Positions 40,177 through 48,237 of a stretch of 64,000 nucleotides of DNA are shown here, in pieces. Numbering within the stretch: position 1 is the stretch's first letter; each line of letters starts with the position of its first letter. The DNA is from JAJPHF01 sp035293805 (GTDB taxonomy: Bacteria; Chloroflexota; UBA6077; JAJPHF01). Under the pieces are notes generated by a model. It searched no databases. It was not told where the DNA came from and worked only from the letters and a program-made list of their open reading frames with translations. The translations under genes and the position numbers were made by a program. Where the stretch lies: NCBI GenBank assembly GCA_035293805.1, contig DATGMD010000043.1, forward strand, positions 1-64,000, given 5' to 3'.

Positions 40177-41655
40177 GTGGTCGAAGTAGTCTCGCGTCCC
40201 CAGGATGCCGCCCTCCGCCCGCAGTTCAAGGACCTGCGCGAGTGGATCGAGGGCGTGGACCAGCTGGGCCAGCTGCGCCGCGTGGACGGCGCCACGGCCG
40301 AGGAGGGCATCGGCCTGGCCCAGGAGGTGCTGACGAAGCACGACGGCGCCCCCGCGGTGCTCTTTGACAAGATCCCCGGCTACGAACCAGGCTTCCGTGT
40401 GCTCGCCTGCCCGCTCGGCTCCATCGAGCGCATCGCCTACACCCTCGGCCTGCCGCCGCACGCGCCGAAGGCCGAGCTGGTGGACATGTGGCGGCGCCGC
40501 GTGAAGGAGCTGAAGCCGGTTCCTCACGTCGAGGTGACCGACGGCCCGATCCTCGAGAACGTGCTGATGGGCAAGGACGTCGACATCCTGAAGATCCCCG
40601 CGCCGAAGTGGCACGAGGACGACGGCGGCCGCTACATTGGCACCGGCAGCTTCGACATTACCCGCGACCCCGACGAGGGCTGGGTGAACCTCGGCACCTA
40701 CCGCGTGATGGTGCACGACCGCTACCGCCTCGGCTACTACATCTCGCCCGGCAAGCATGGCCGCATCCAACGCGAGAAGTACTTTGCCCGTGGCGAGAAG
40801 TGCCCCGTGGCGATGGTCGTCGGCAGCGACCCGCTGCTGTTCCTCGCCTCCTGCACGGAGATCCCCTACGGCGTCTCCGAATACGACTGGGTGGGCGGCC
40901 TGCGCGGCGAGCCCGTCCCGGTGATCCGCGGCAAGGTGACCGGCCTGCCGATCCCCGCCAACGCCGAGATCGTCTTCGAGGGCTACGCGCTGCCCGACGA
41001 GCGGATGCTGGAAGGCCCGTTCGGCGAGTGGACCGGCTACTACGCCTCTGACGTGCGGCCCGAGCCGGTGCTCCAGGTCGAGGCGATGTACTTCCGCAAC
41101 AGCCCCATCCTGCTCGGCCAGCCGCCCGCGCAGCCGCCCGACGAGCAGGCGCGCTACCGCGCCTTCATGCGCTCGGCGCTGCTCAAGGACGAGGTCGAGA
41201 AGGCGGGAGTGCCCGACGTGAGCGCGGTCTGGTGTCACGAAGTGGGCGGCTCGCGGCTGTTCAACGTCGTGGCGATCAAGCAGCGCTACCCCGGCCACGC
41301 CCGCCAGGCCGGCCACGTGGCCGCGATGTGCCGTGCCGGCGCCTACACCGGCCGCTACGTCGTGGTGGTGGACGACGACATCGACCCGACGAACCTCGAG
41401 CAGGTGATGTGGGCGGTGTGCACGCGCTCGGACCCCGAGACGTCGATCGACCTCATCAAGCGCGCCTGGGCGACGCCACTCGACCCGCGCATCCCGCCCG
41501 AGAAGCGCGCGCGCAACGACTTCACGAACTCGCGGGCGATCATCGACGCCACGCGGCCGTGGGAGTGGCGCGACGAGTTCGCGCCGGTGAACGCGATGAA
41601 GCCCGAGACCGCCCGCAAGGCCTACGAGCAGTGGGGCTGGCTCGTGGGCAAGTAG
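40177..41655 (+). CDS. UbiD-family decarboxylase (first of a tandem pair)
   Basis: 492 residues from GTG 40177 with GAAAGGGGAG 6 bases upstream; the longer frame from 40036 overlaps the repeat and is rejected. Layout is standard UbiD: FKDLREWIEGVDQLGQLRRVDG, GGRYIGTGSFDITRDPDEGWVNLGTYRVMVHD in the prFMN-binding region, GEPVPVIRGKVTGLPIPANAEIVFEGYALP, EGPFGEWTGYY with the active-site Glu, and VVVVDDDIDPTNLEQVMWAV. Length is normal and complete. It is 343 bases upstream of a second UbiD that differs in sequence. Substrate unknown; partner functions in a hetero-oligomer are possible. Confidence 0.94.
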   Translation: MVEVVSRPQDAALRPQFKDLREWIEGVDQLGQLRRVDGATAEEGIGLAQEVLTKHDGAPAVLFDKIPGYEPGFRVLACPLGSIERIAYTLGLPPHAPKAELVDMWRRRVKELKPVPHVEVTDGPILENVLMGKDVDILKIPAPKWHEDDGGRYIGTGSFDITRDPDEGWVNLGTYRVMVHDRYRLGYYISPGKHGRIQREKYFARGEKCPVAMVVGSDPLLFLASCTEIPYGVSEYDWVGGLRGEPVPVIRGKVTGLPIPANAEIVFEGYALPDERMLEGPFGEWTGYYASDVRPEPVLQVEAMYFRNSPILLGQPPAQPPDEQARYRAFMRSALLKDEVEKAGVPDVSAVWCHEVGGSRLFNVVAIKQRYPGHARQAGHVAAMCRAGAYTGRYVVVVDDDIDPTNLEQVMWAVCTRSDPETSIDLIKRAWATPLDPRIPPEKRARNDFTNSRAIIDATRPWEWRDEFAPVNAMKPETARKAYEQWGWLVGK

Positions 41656-41998
41656 CCTACCGCGCACAAAGAGTGAGGGAGGGCGGGGGCTGGTCCCCGC
41701 CGCCCGGCCGGGGCAACCCACACCGGACGGCGCGCTACGAGCCCCCGCCCCGCCCGTCCCCGCCGATGGCATGAGAAGCAGCGCAGGCATGGGCCTGTGC
41801 CCCGGCATCGATAACGCCTAGTCGTCGCGGGCGGCGATCTCCTTCCAGCGGCACCAGATCCCCACAGAAGCCCCTACCCCTCGTCCCCCGGCAGACGGCG
41901 ACGGTGAGGGCGTCGGTTGGCCACATCTTGCCCAGGGTGAGCGGAGCGGCCGATTTCCGGTAAACTGCGGGCGCACCACTCGCGTAGGAGGAATGCTC
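41656..41998. other. 343-base spacer between the tandem UbiD genes, with terminator-like hairpin
   Basis: A 7-bp GC-rich hairpin at 41682-41701 shares its core with the repeat at 21097-21117 in inverted orientation and may end the first UbiD transcript. A TAAACT -10-like box lies at 41961-41966. No coding signal was recognised. Confidence 0.45.
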
Positions 41999-43426
41999 GT
42001 GGCCAAGGACATGCGCACCTATATTCGGCAGCTCGAGGAGCGGCGCCCCGAGGACCTGGTCACCGTCCGCGAGGAGGTCGATCCGAAGTTCGGCGTCACC
42101 GCCATCGCCCAGAAGCTCGAAGAGGAAGGGCGCTTCCCGGTCATCTTCTTCGAGCGCGTGAAAGGATCGCAGCTGCCGCTGCTGATCAACCTCACCGCGT
42201 CGTACCCGCGCTTGGCCATCTCGATGGACAGCACGCTCAAGGAGATGGTGCAGCAGGCCGCGCGCCGCGAGGCCAACCCCATCCCGCCGAAGTGGGTTTC
42301 CGACGCCGAGGCGCCCGTGAAGGAGGTGATCCTCAAGGGGGTCGATGCCAGCCTCGACCTCCTCCCCATCACGACGCACAACGCGCTCGACGGCGGGCCG
42401 TTCATCAGCGGCGGCGTGCTGCTGCAGAAGGACCCCGAGACGGGCCACATCAACGCGGGCATCTACCGGCACCAGAAGTTCGACAGCCGGCGCATCGGCG
42501 TCATGCAGAACCCCGCCCACCACGGCCGCTACATTGGGCGCAAGTGGGAGGACCGCGGCGAGAAGCAGCCGGCGGCGCTGGTCATCGGCCACCATCCCGC
42601 GCTGCTGATGGCCGCCGTCGCCAAGGTGCCGGGCATCGGCGGCGAGCTGGACGTCTGCGGTGGCTATCTGGGCGAGCCGCTAGAGGTGGTGCAGGGCGAG
42701 ACGGTCGACATCCCGATCCCGGCGCGCGCCGAGATCGTCATCGAGGGCTACATCCCCGCCGGCGAGCGGCAGTTCGAGGGGCCATTCGGCGAGTGGCCGC
42801 ACTACTACACGGGCAAGGGCGACATGCCGTTCCTGGAAGTGACGGCCATCTTGATGCGCAAGGACGCCATCTACCAGGACCTGTTCGCCTCGCACCCCGA
42901 GCACAACATCTGCGGCGCCCTGCCGCGCATGGGCAGCCTGTATCGCCGCATCCAAGAGGTCGTGCCGAGCGTGGTCAACGTGAACCTGCCGTACTCGGGC
43001 GGCAGCCGCGCCTTCTGCTATATCTCGCTCCGCAAGCGCAGCGAGGGCGAGCCGCAACAGGCGGCGTTCGCGGCGCTGACCACCGAGACGGACATCAAGC
43101 ACGTCTACGTCGTGGACGACGACATCGACGTGTTCAACGAGACCGAGGTGCTGTGGGCGCTGGCGACGCGCTTCGAGGCCGACGAGGACCTGATCATCAT
43201 GCCCAACTGCCTCGGCGCGCACCTGAACCCGACGGCGCACAACCGTCGCAAGACCGGTCATGGGCCGCTGCAGACGAAGTGCATCTTCGACTGCACGAAG
43301 CCGGCGCCGCCGGCCGAGTTCCCGCCGACGGCCAAAGTGCCCGAGGAGATCATGGCCGACCTCGACCTGGACCGCGTGCTCGGCGAGTACCGCGGCCTGC
43401 CCACCCGCACCCCCACCCTGGCCTAA
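41999..43426 (+). CDS. UbiD-family decarboxylase (second of a tandem pair)
   Basis: 475 residues from GTG 41999. TAGGAGGA ends right at the in-frame ATG 41993, so GTG 41999 is at the correct spacing and is preferred. Signatures: YIRQLEERRPEDLVTVREEVDPKF, GYIGR-type KWEDRGEKQPAALVIGHHPALLMA, GGYLGEPLEVVQGETVDIPIPARAEIVIEGYIP, EGPFGEWPHYYTGKGDMPF with the conserved Glu, and VYVVDDDIDVFNETEVLWALATRF. It is more similar to the incomplete UbiD at the window start than to its immediate neighbour (shared GHHPA, LPYSG, DVDVYNE/DIDVFNE). Substrate unknown. Confidence 0.94.
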   Translation: MAKDMRTYIRQLEERRPEDLVTVREEVDPKFGVTAIAQKLEEEGRFPVIFFERVKGSQLPLLINLTASYPRLAISMDSTLKEMVQQAARREANPIPPKWVSDAEAPVKEVILKGVDASLDLLPITTHNALDGGPFISGGVLLQKDPETGHINAGIYRHQKFDSRRIGVMQNPAHHGRYIGRKWEDRGEKQPAALVIGHHPALLMAAVAKVPGIGGELDVCGGYLGEPLEVVQGETVDIPIPARAEIVIEGYIPAGERQFEGPFGEWPHYYTGKGDMPFLEVTAILMRKDAIYQDLFASHPEHNICGALPRMGSLYRRIQEVVPSVVNVNLPYSGGSRAFCYISLRKRSEGEPQQAAFAALTTETDIKHVYVVDDDIDVFNETEVLWALATRFEADEDLIIMPNCLGAHLNPTAHNRRKTGHGPLQTKCIFDCTKPAPPAEFPPTAKVPEEIMADLDLDRVLGEYRGLPTRTPTLA

Positions 43427-43455
43427 CCCCTCCTGAACCGGCACGAACCGCGCGC

Positions 43456-43487
43456 GGCGCCCGGAGCCTGGCTCCGGGCGCCGTTCT
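43456..43487 (+). terminator. UbiD terminator hairpin
   Basis: Arms 43456-43467 and 43471-43482 pair perfectly over 12 bases with loop CTG, followed by GTTCTT, 30 bases after the UbiD stop. Confidence 0.75.
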
Positions 43488-43614
43488 TCCGGGGGACGCC
43501 GTAACGGCAGCCGCCGCAGCGCGCGTTGCCAAGCGTCCGGGCGGCCAGGGTGACGTAAGGGCGGGGTTCCTGCCCGCTATGACGCGCGAGGCCGATCGCT
43601 TGTTGGGACGAGGC

Positions 43615-44022
43615 TCAGGAGCGCGCCGGCTGGAGCGCCGAGCGCCGAACCGCCGCGCGCTGCGGCGCCAGCCGCCAGCGGCCATAGGCGACGAAGGCGG
43701 CGAACAGCCCGACCACGAACGGGAAGAGCGCCACCGCGCCCATACCGCCCGCCAGCGTCAGCACGGTCGCCCCAACCATGATGATCACGAGTCCGGCGGC
43801 GGCCAGTGGGGTGAGGCCGGGCCGAATGCGTAGCAGGCCGGGCAGGATCAGGCCGAACGCGCCGAGCACCTCGGCCACGCCAATGGACCGCAGGAACCAC
43901 TCCGGTAGAGCGATTGGCATCTGCGCCGCCATCTCCTCGAACGGGGTGACGAGCTTCACGCCGCCTGCGAACAAGAACGTCAGTGCGAGTAGTATCTGCA
44001 CGATCCACAGCGCATAGGTCAT
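43615..44022 (-). CDS. DoxX-family membrane protein
   Basis: 135 residues from ATG 44022 (GAGAGGAGC upstream). Four membrane helices: IVQILLALTFLFAGGVKLV, WFLRSIGVAEVLGAFGLILP, LTPLAAAGLVIIMVGATVLTL and ALFPFVVGLFAAFVAYGRW, the DoxX/DoxD pattern of one Lys in AGGVKL and one Glu in IGVAEVLGA. Function unknown in most bacteria; some relatives take part in thiol or thiosulfate redox balance. It is the last gene of the sigma-factor cluster. A truncated second copy of its 3' end remains at 45823-45936. Confidence 0.88.
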   Translation of the reverse strand: MTYALWIVQILLALTFLFAGGVKLVTPFEEMAAQMPIALPEWFLRSIGVAEVLGAFGLILPGLLRIRPGLTPLAAAGLVIIMVGATVLTLAGGMGAVALFPFVVGLFAAFVAYGRWRLAPQRAAVRRSALQPARS

Positions 44023-44066
44023 GTCTTGCTCCTCTCTGTCTCTGCTCTTCTGCTCTTGTCTCGCCA

Positions 44067-45353
44067 CTACCGCGGGGTCGAGCCCCGCGCGCACGTCGCG
44101 GCGCGCTCGCGAAGCAGGGCGCGCTCGCGCGCGTTGCGGGTGAGCGCCGCCGCGCGCTCGAATTCGCTCCGGGCCTCATCAAGGCGGCCGAGCTTGGCGA
44201 GGAGGTCACCGCGCACGCTCGGCAACAGATGATAGCCTTTGAGCGCCGGCTCGGCGGTCAGCGTATCGACCACCTCCAGGCCGGCCGCGGGACCAAACGC
44301 CATCGCGAGCGCGACCGCCCGATTCAGCTCCACGACCGGCGATGGCGCGAGCTGGGCGAGCGCGTCGTAGAGGGCCGCGATGCGCGCCCAGTCCGTGTCC
44401 GCCGGCGTCCGCGCGCGGGCATGGCAGGCGGCGATCGCGGCCTGGAGCGCGTACGGGCCGAGCGCGCCGCCCAGAGCCTCAGCGCGGGCGAGCGCCGCGA
44501 GCCCCCGCCGGATCAGCAGCTGGTCCCAGCGCGCGCGGTCCTGGTCGAGCAGCAGGACAGGCTCGCCCGCGGGGCCGACCCGCGCGCGCGCCCGCGACGC
44601 CTGCAGCTCCATCAGGGCCACGAGGCCATGCACCTCAGGCTCCCGCGGCGCCAGCTCGGCGAGGATGCGGCCGAGTCGCAGCGCTTCCTCGCAGAGGTCA
44701 GGACGCATCCAGTCGTCCCCGGCAGTGGCCGCATAGCCCTCGTTGAACACGAGGTAGATGACCCGGAGTACCGAGGCCAGCCGGGCCGCACGGTCGTCCC
44801 CGACCGGGATCTCGAAGGGAACGCGTGCGGCGGCGAGGGTCCGCTTGGCCCGCACGATCCGCTGGGCGACCGTTGGCGCCGGGACCAGGAACGCCCGCGC
44901 AATCTCGTCGGTCGTCAGCCCGCCGAGCACCCGCAGCGCGAGGGCCACGCGCGCCTCGGTGGCGAGCACCGGATGGCAGGCTGTGAACATCAGGCGCAGC
45001 AGGTCGTCGCCGAGGTCATCGTCGGCCGCCTCGTCGAGATCCGGCACGGTCGGCTCCTGCTCCGCTTCGAGCGCGCGCCCTAGCTCCTCCTGCTTGCGTT
45101 GGAGCCGCTGCTGGCGCCGCAGGCGGTCGATCGCCCGATTCTTCGCTGTGGCCATGAGCCACGCGCCCGGGTTCTCCGGCACGCCGGACTCTGGCCAGCG
45201 CTCCAGCGCGGCGACGAGCGCGTCCTGCGCCAGCTCCTCGGCCAGCCCGACGTCGCGGACCATCCGCGCCAGCCCGGCGATGAGCCGCGCGGACTCGATC
45301 CGCCAGACCGCCTCGATCGCCCGGTGCGTGTCGGAAGTCGTCACAGCGACCAC
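44067..45353 (-). CDS. ECF RNA polymerase sigma factor with C-terminal extension (ECF42-like)
   Basis: 428 residues from GTG 45353 (GTG 45344 also possible). Region 2 reads IESARLIAGLARMVRDVGLAEELAQDALVAALERWPESGVPENPGAWLMATAKNRAIDRLRR; region 4 follows with LTTDEIARAFLVPAPTVAQRIVRAKRTL. After residue 190 comes a helical, TPR-like extension of about 230 residues, ending in ARSEFERAAALTRNARERALL. This is the layout of the ECF42 group, which is usually encoded beside DGPF/YCII proteins, exactly as here. No anti-sigma factor is present; the extension is thought to regulate activity. Confidence 0.92.
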   Translation of the reverse strand: MVAVTTSDTHRAIEAVWRIESARLIAGLARMVRDVGLAEELAQDALVAALERWPESGVPENPGAWLMATAKNRAIDRLRRQQRLQRKQEELGRALEAEQEPTVPDLDEAADDDLGDDLLRLMFTACHPVLATEARVALALRVLGGLTTDEIARAFLVPAPTVAQRIVRAKRTLAAARVPFEIPVGDDRAARLASVLRVIYLVFNEGYAATAGDDWMRPDLCEEALRLGRILAELAPREPEVHGLVALMELQASRARARVGPAGEPVLLLDQDRARWDQLLIRRGLAALARAEALGGALGPYALQAAIAACHARARTPADTDWARIAALYDALAQLAPSPVVELNRAVALAMAFGPAAGLEVVDTLTAEPALKGYHLLPSVRGDLLAKLGRLDEARSEFERAAALTRNARERALLRERAATCARGSTPR

Positions 45354-45370
45354 TCAGCGCCCGTCGGCGC

Positions 45371-45784
45371 TCAGCTACCCCGCTCGCAGTTGACCATCCA
45401 CGGGATACCGAACCGGTCGACGAGCATCCCGAACCCTCCAGCGGCCCAGAAAGTCGGCGCGAACGGCATGATCACCGCGCCGTTCTCCGCCAGCACGCCG
45501 AAAATCCGCCGCGCCTCCGTCGGCTCGTCCACCTGGAGCGACACGTACACCCCGGCCGGCTTCTGGTAGTGCTCGGGCGGGCTGTCCGAGCCCATCAGGA
45601 CCGTGTCGCCGACCGTCAGGCGCGCGTGGAGCACGCGGTCGTGCCAGCCGGGCGGCACTTCGCCCGCGATCGGCGATTCTCCGTGAGTCATCAACACCTC
45701 GATCGTGCCGCCAAGCGCCTGCTCGTAGAAGCGGAACGCTTCCGCGCACTGCCCATCAAAGTTGAGATACGGATTGATCTGCAC
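45371..45784 (-). CDS. VOC-family (PhnB-like) protein
   Basis: 137 residues from GTG 45784, which follows GAGGAGGCAC; the ATG at 45805 and longer starts lack a site. The chain starts VQINPYLNFDGQCAEAFRFYEQALGG and contains LHARLTVGDTVLMGSDSPP, PTEARRIFGVLAENGAVIMPF and FGMLVDRFGIPWMVN, the standard PhnB/glyoxalase-like fold. These proteins are sometimes misnamed 3-demethylubiquinone methyltransferase. It lies 17 bases ahead of the sigma-factor gene and is presumably co-expressed. Confidence 0.9.
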   Translation of the reverse strand: MQINPYLNFDGQCAEAFRFYEQALGGTIEVLMTHGESPIAGEVPPGWHDRVLHARLTVGDTVLMGSDSPPEHYQKPAGVYVSLQVDEPTEARRIFGVLAENGAVIMPFAPTFWAAGGFGMLVDRFGIPWMVNCERGS

Positions 45785-45822
45785 GCTGTGCCTCCTCGCG
45801 TCCATCGGTTCAGGACCGCGCC

Positions 45823-45936
45823 CTAGCTGGCCGGCTGGAGCGCCGAGCGGCACCGCGCCGCGCGCGGCGGCACGAGCCGCCAGCGGCCGTACGCCACGAA
45901 CAGCCCGATGACGACCGCGAACACCGCGCTCTCGGG
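45823..45936 (-). pseudogene. Truncated DoxX remnant (3' end only)
   Basis: On the minus strand this stretch reads SAVFAVVIGLF-VAYGRWRLVPPRAA-RCRSALQPAS-stop. It matches the end of the intact DoxX at 43615 (FVVGLFAAFVAYGRWRL, then APQRAAVRRSALQPARS) with only short gaps and substitutions, also at DNA level. It has no start and its 5' part has been lost next to the YCII stop codon at 45959. It is therefore a decayed duplicate between YCII and VOC. Confidence 0.8.
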
Positions 45937-45958
45937 CTACCGGGCCGCGAAGCGCTTG

Positions 45959-46384
45959 CTACTTCCTACCCTCGAGCTGCGCGCGGAGGCGCTCCTCTTG
46001 CTCCCGCAGCTCGGGCGTCAACTCGGGGCCGAAGTCCTCCGCCTCGAACACCGGGCGAATCTCGACCTCGCCGTCGATCCCCGTGGGATTGGGGCAGCGC
46101 TTGAGCCACTCGACGGCCTCCTCCATCGACTTCACCTGCCACAGCCAGAAGCCCGCGATCAGCTCCTTCGTCTCGGCGAACGGCCCGTCGATAACGGTCC
46201 GCTTGTCGCCGGAGAACCGGACCCGCTTCCCCTTCGAGCTGGGCTGGAGCCCCTCGCCCGCGAGCATGACGCCCGCCTTCACCAGCTCCTCGTTGTACTT
46301 GCCCATCGCGGCGAGCAGCTCCTGGCTCGGCATGACGCCCGCCTCGCTGTCGGCGTTGGCCTTGATCATGACCATGACCCGCAT
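45959..46384 (-). CDS. YCII-related (DGPF) protein
   Basis: 141 residues from ATG 46384 (AAGGAGAGACG upstream). Family features: MRVMVMIKANADSEAG start, LAAMGKYNEELVKAGVMLAGEGLQPSSKG, VIDGPFAETKELIAGFWLWQVKSMEEAVEWLKRCP with the diagnostic DGPF, and the acidic tail RPVFEAEDFGPE. The family fold is ferredoxin-like and the biochemical role is unknown. It heads the ECF42-type cluster. In this class the sigma factor typically controls such genes; no ECF-type promoter motif was identified by eye. Confidence 0.92.
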   Translation of the reverse strand: MRVMVMIKANADSEAGVMPSQELLAAMGKYNEELVKAGVMLAGEGLQPSSKGKRVRFSGDKRTVIDGPFAETKELIAGFWLWQVKSMEEAVEWLKRCPNPTGIDGEVEIRPVFEAEDFGPELTPELREQEERLRAQLEGRK

Positions 46385-46572
46385 CGTCGTCTCTCCTTCT
46401 GCGTCGAGGGGTGAGAGTCCAGGCGCTTCCGGCTGGCTGATCCCTCGCTCTACTAATACGACGAACGAGCGTCGGCGAAATCGACACGTCGCCGGATCAA
46501 TTTTTTTGGCGCGTCGTGACCCGCTGGACCGGCACCGGTGGTACGACGGACCTCTCCGGAGCACCCGCCCGG

Positions 46573-46664
46573 GCGGTCGGCGCCGACCGCCGGGGAGCGC
46601 GGCCGCCGCGGCCGCTCGGATGGCGCACCGAGCGCCCTCGAGGGTCGGACGGCCGCGCTCCCCG
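46573..46664. repeat. Complex palindromic region downstream of the MoaD-like gene
   Basis: A perfect 18-base palindrome (46574-46591) abuts a long inverted repeat with 15-bp perfect arms at 46591-46605 and 46650-46664. Its 44-base loop holds a smaller hairpin (GCTCGG/CCGAGC at 46614-46619 and 46628-46633). It fills the gap between the YCII promoter region and the MoaD-like stop at 46680 and may terminate that operon, though no T-run is seen. Confidence 0.55.
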
Positions 46665-46679
46665 CGCGGATGACGCGCG

Positions 46680-46976
46680 CTAGCCGCCCGCGATCGCGCC
46701 CACGATCAGGAACGGCTCCGTGCCGGTCGCCACGGCGTCCGGGAGCGTGGCGTCCGGCGGCTCGTTGGACAGGTCCTCGCGGCAGGCAAAGAACCGCACG
46801 AGCGGCCGGCGCCGCTGCGACACTGGGTCGCGCAGCGTACCGCGCAGCGTCGGATAGCGAGCTTCGAGCGCATCCAGCACGGTCCGCTGCGTCACCGGTC
46901 CCGCGACGACGAGGGTGACCTCGCCGTCGACGCGCGCCAGCGTCCGCAAGTGCGCGGGGAGTACGACCCGGATCAT
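46680..46976 (-). CDS. MoaD/ThiS-family ubiquitin-like protein
   Basis: 98 residues from ATG 46976, whose ATGA overlaps the stop of the BNR-repeat gene. It starts IRVVLPAHLRTLARVDGEVTLVV and continues VLDALEARYPTLRGTL, the beta-grasp pattern, but ends FLIVGAIAGG, so the terminal Gly-Gly needed for thiocarboxylate or isopeptide chemistry is intact and exposed. Longer than typical MoaD because of a middle insert (QRRRPLVRFFACREDLS). Sulfur-carrier or tagging use would need an E1-like activating enzyme, none of which is visible here. It is fixed behind a BNR protein gene. Confidence 0.87.
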   Translation of the reverse strand: MIRVVLPAHLRTLARVDGEVTLVVAGPVTQRTVLDALEARYPTLRGTLRDPVSQRRRPLVRFFACREDLSNEPPDATLPDAVATGTEPFLIVGAIAGG

Positions 46977-48088
46977 GGCAGGGTCTGCACTTCGACCGAC
47001 AGGACGGCCGGGAGGTCGCGGACGATGGGCGCCCAGCTGTCCCCGGCGTCGGCCGACGCGTACACCTGGCCGCCGGTCGTGCCGAAGTACACGCCGCAGG
47101 CGTCGAGCGAGTCCACCGCCATCGCGTCGCGCAGGACATTCACGTAGCAGTCGCGCTGCGGCAAGCCCTTCGAGAGGGGCTCCCACTCGCAGCCGCCCGT
47201 GCGGCTGCGGTACACCCGCAGCTGGCCGTCGGGCGGGAAGTGCTCGGAGTCGCTCTTGATCGGCACGACGTAGATGGTGTTCGGCTCGTGCGCGTGTACG
47301 TCGATGGGGAAGCCGAAGTCGGTCGGCAGGTCGCCGCTCACCTCGTGCCAGGACTCGCCGCCGTCGTCGCTTCGCATCACGTCCCAGTGCTTCTGCATGA
47401 ACAGCACGTTCGGCCGCGCGGGGTGCATGGCGATGCGATGGACGCAGTGGCCAACCTCGGCGGTCGGGTCGGGCATGAAGTCAGACTTCAGGCCGCGGTT
47501 GATCGGGCGCCACGACTGACCGCCGTCGTCGCTGCGGAACGCGCCGGCGGCCGAGATAGCGACGTACATCCGCCCGGGCTGCGTCGGATCGAGCAGGATG
47601 GTGTGGACCGCCATGCCCCCCGCGCCGGGCTGCCAGTTCTCGCCCGTGCCGTGGCCGCGCAGGCCGGGAAGCTCCTGCCACGTCTGGCCGCCGTCGGTCG
47701 AGCGGAAGATGGCCGCGTCTTCCACCCCGGCGTACACCGTGTCGGGATCGGTCAGCGACGGCTCCAGGTGCCAGACGCGCGCGAACTCCCAAGGGTGCGG
47801 CGTGCCGTCGTACCACTTGTGCGTGCCGGGAACGCCCTCGTAGGCGAACTGGTTGCCCACCGGCTGCCACGTCTTGCCGCCGTCGTCGGAGCGCTGGACC
47901 TGCTGCCCGAACCAGCCGCTGGTCTGCGAGGCGTACAGCCGATTCGGGTCGGCGGGCGACCCCTTGAGGTGGTACATCTCCCAGCCCGCGAAGTGGGGAC
48001 CACTCACGTCCCACGTGTCGCGCTTGCCGTCCGCCGTGAGGATGAACGCCCCCTTGCGCGTGCCAACCAGTACCCGTACCCCGGTCAT
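46973..48088 (-). CDS. BNR/Asp-box repeat beta-propeller protein (sialidase-like fold)
   Basis: 371 residues from ATG 48088 (GGAGGAAGG upstream). Five Asp-box motifs S-x-D-x-G-x-T/S-W are visible: SDDGGKTW, STDGGQTW, SDDGGQSW, SDDGGESW and SADAGDSW, spread evenly as in six- or seven-bladed propellers. It begins VRVLVGTRKGAFILTADGKRDTW, without a signal peptide, unlike secreted sialidases. The family is often annotated exo-alpha-sialidase, but catalytic residues are not shown; a scaffold or cytoplasmic binding role is more likely. Its stop overlaps the MoaD-like start. Confidence 0.86.
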   Translation of the reverse strand: MTGVRVLVGTRKGAFILTADGKRDTWDVSGPHFAGWEMYHLKGSPADPNRLYASQTSGWFGQQVQRSDDGGKTWQPVGNQFAYEGVPGTHKWYDGTPHPWEFARVWHLEPSLTDPDTVYAGVEDAAIFRSTDGGQTWQELPGLRGHGTGENWQPGAGGMAVHTILLDPTQPGRMYVAISAAGAFRSDDGGQSWRPINRGLKSDFMPDPTAEVGHCVHRIAMHPARPNVLFMQKHWDVMRSDDGGESWHEVSGDLPTDFGFPIDVHAHEPNTIYVVPIKSDSEHFPPDGQLRVYRSRTGGCEWEPLSKGLPQRDCYVNVLRDAMAVDSLDACGVYFGTTGGQVYASADAGDSWAPIVRDLPAVLSVEVQTLP

Positions 48089-48156
48089 TCCTTCCTCCTT
48101 GCCCGGCCTCGGGCGGGGTTCCACTGGCCGCCCGGGCCCCGGTCGCCAACCGTCAG

Positions 48157-48172
48157 TAGAGCATCTGTTCTA
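48157..48172. promoter_or_regulatory. SOS-box-like palindrome near the BNR operon start
   Basis: TAGAGCATCTGTTCTA: GAGC-N4-GTTC with flanking TAGA/TCTA symmetry, one mismatch from GAAC-N4-GTTC. It lies 8 bases downstream of a TACACT -10-like box on the minus strand (48180-48185), about 70 bases before the BNR ATG. Confidence 0.35.
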
Positions 48173-48237
48173 CATGGTTAGTGTACCGAGCCGCGGGCCG
48201 GCTCCCTAGAGGAGCGCCGTTACAGGGTCATTACAGT

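Noticed and set aside
39535..41808. Minus-strand frame (757 codons) across the Rieske and UbiD genes
   Set aside because: It runs through two clear plus-strand genes and a repeat and shows no domain.
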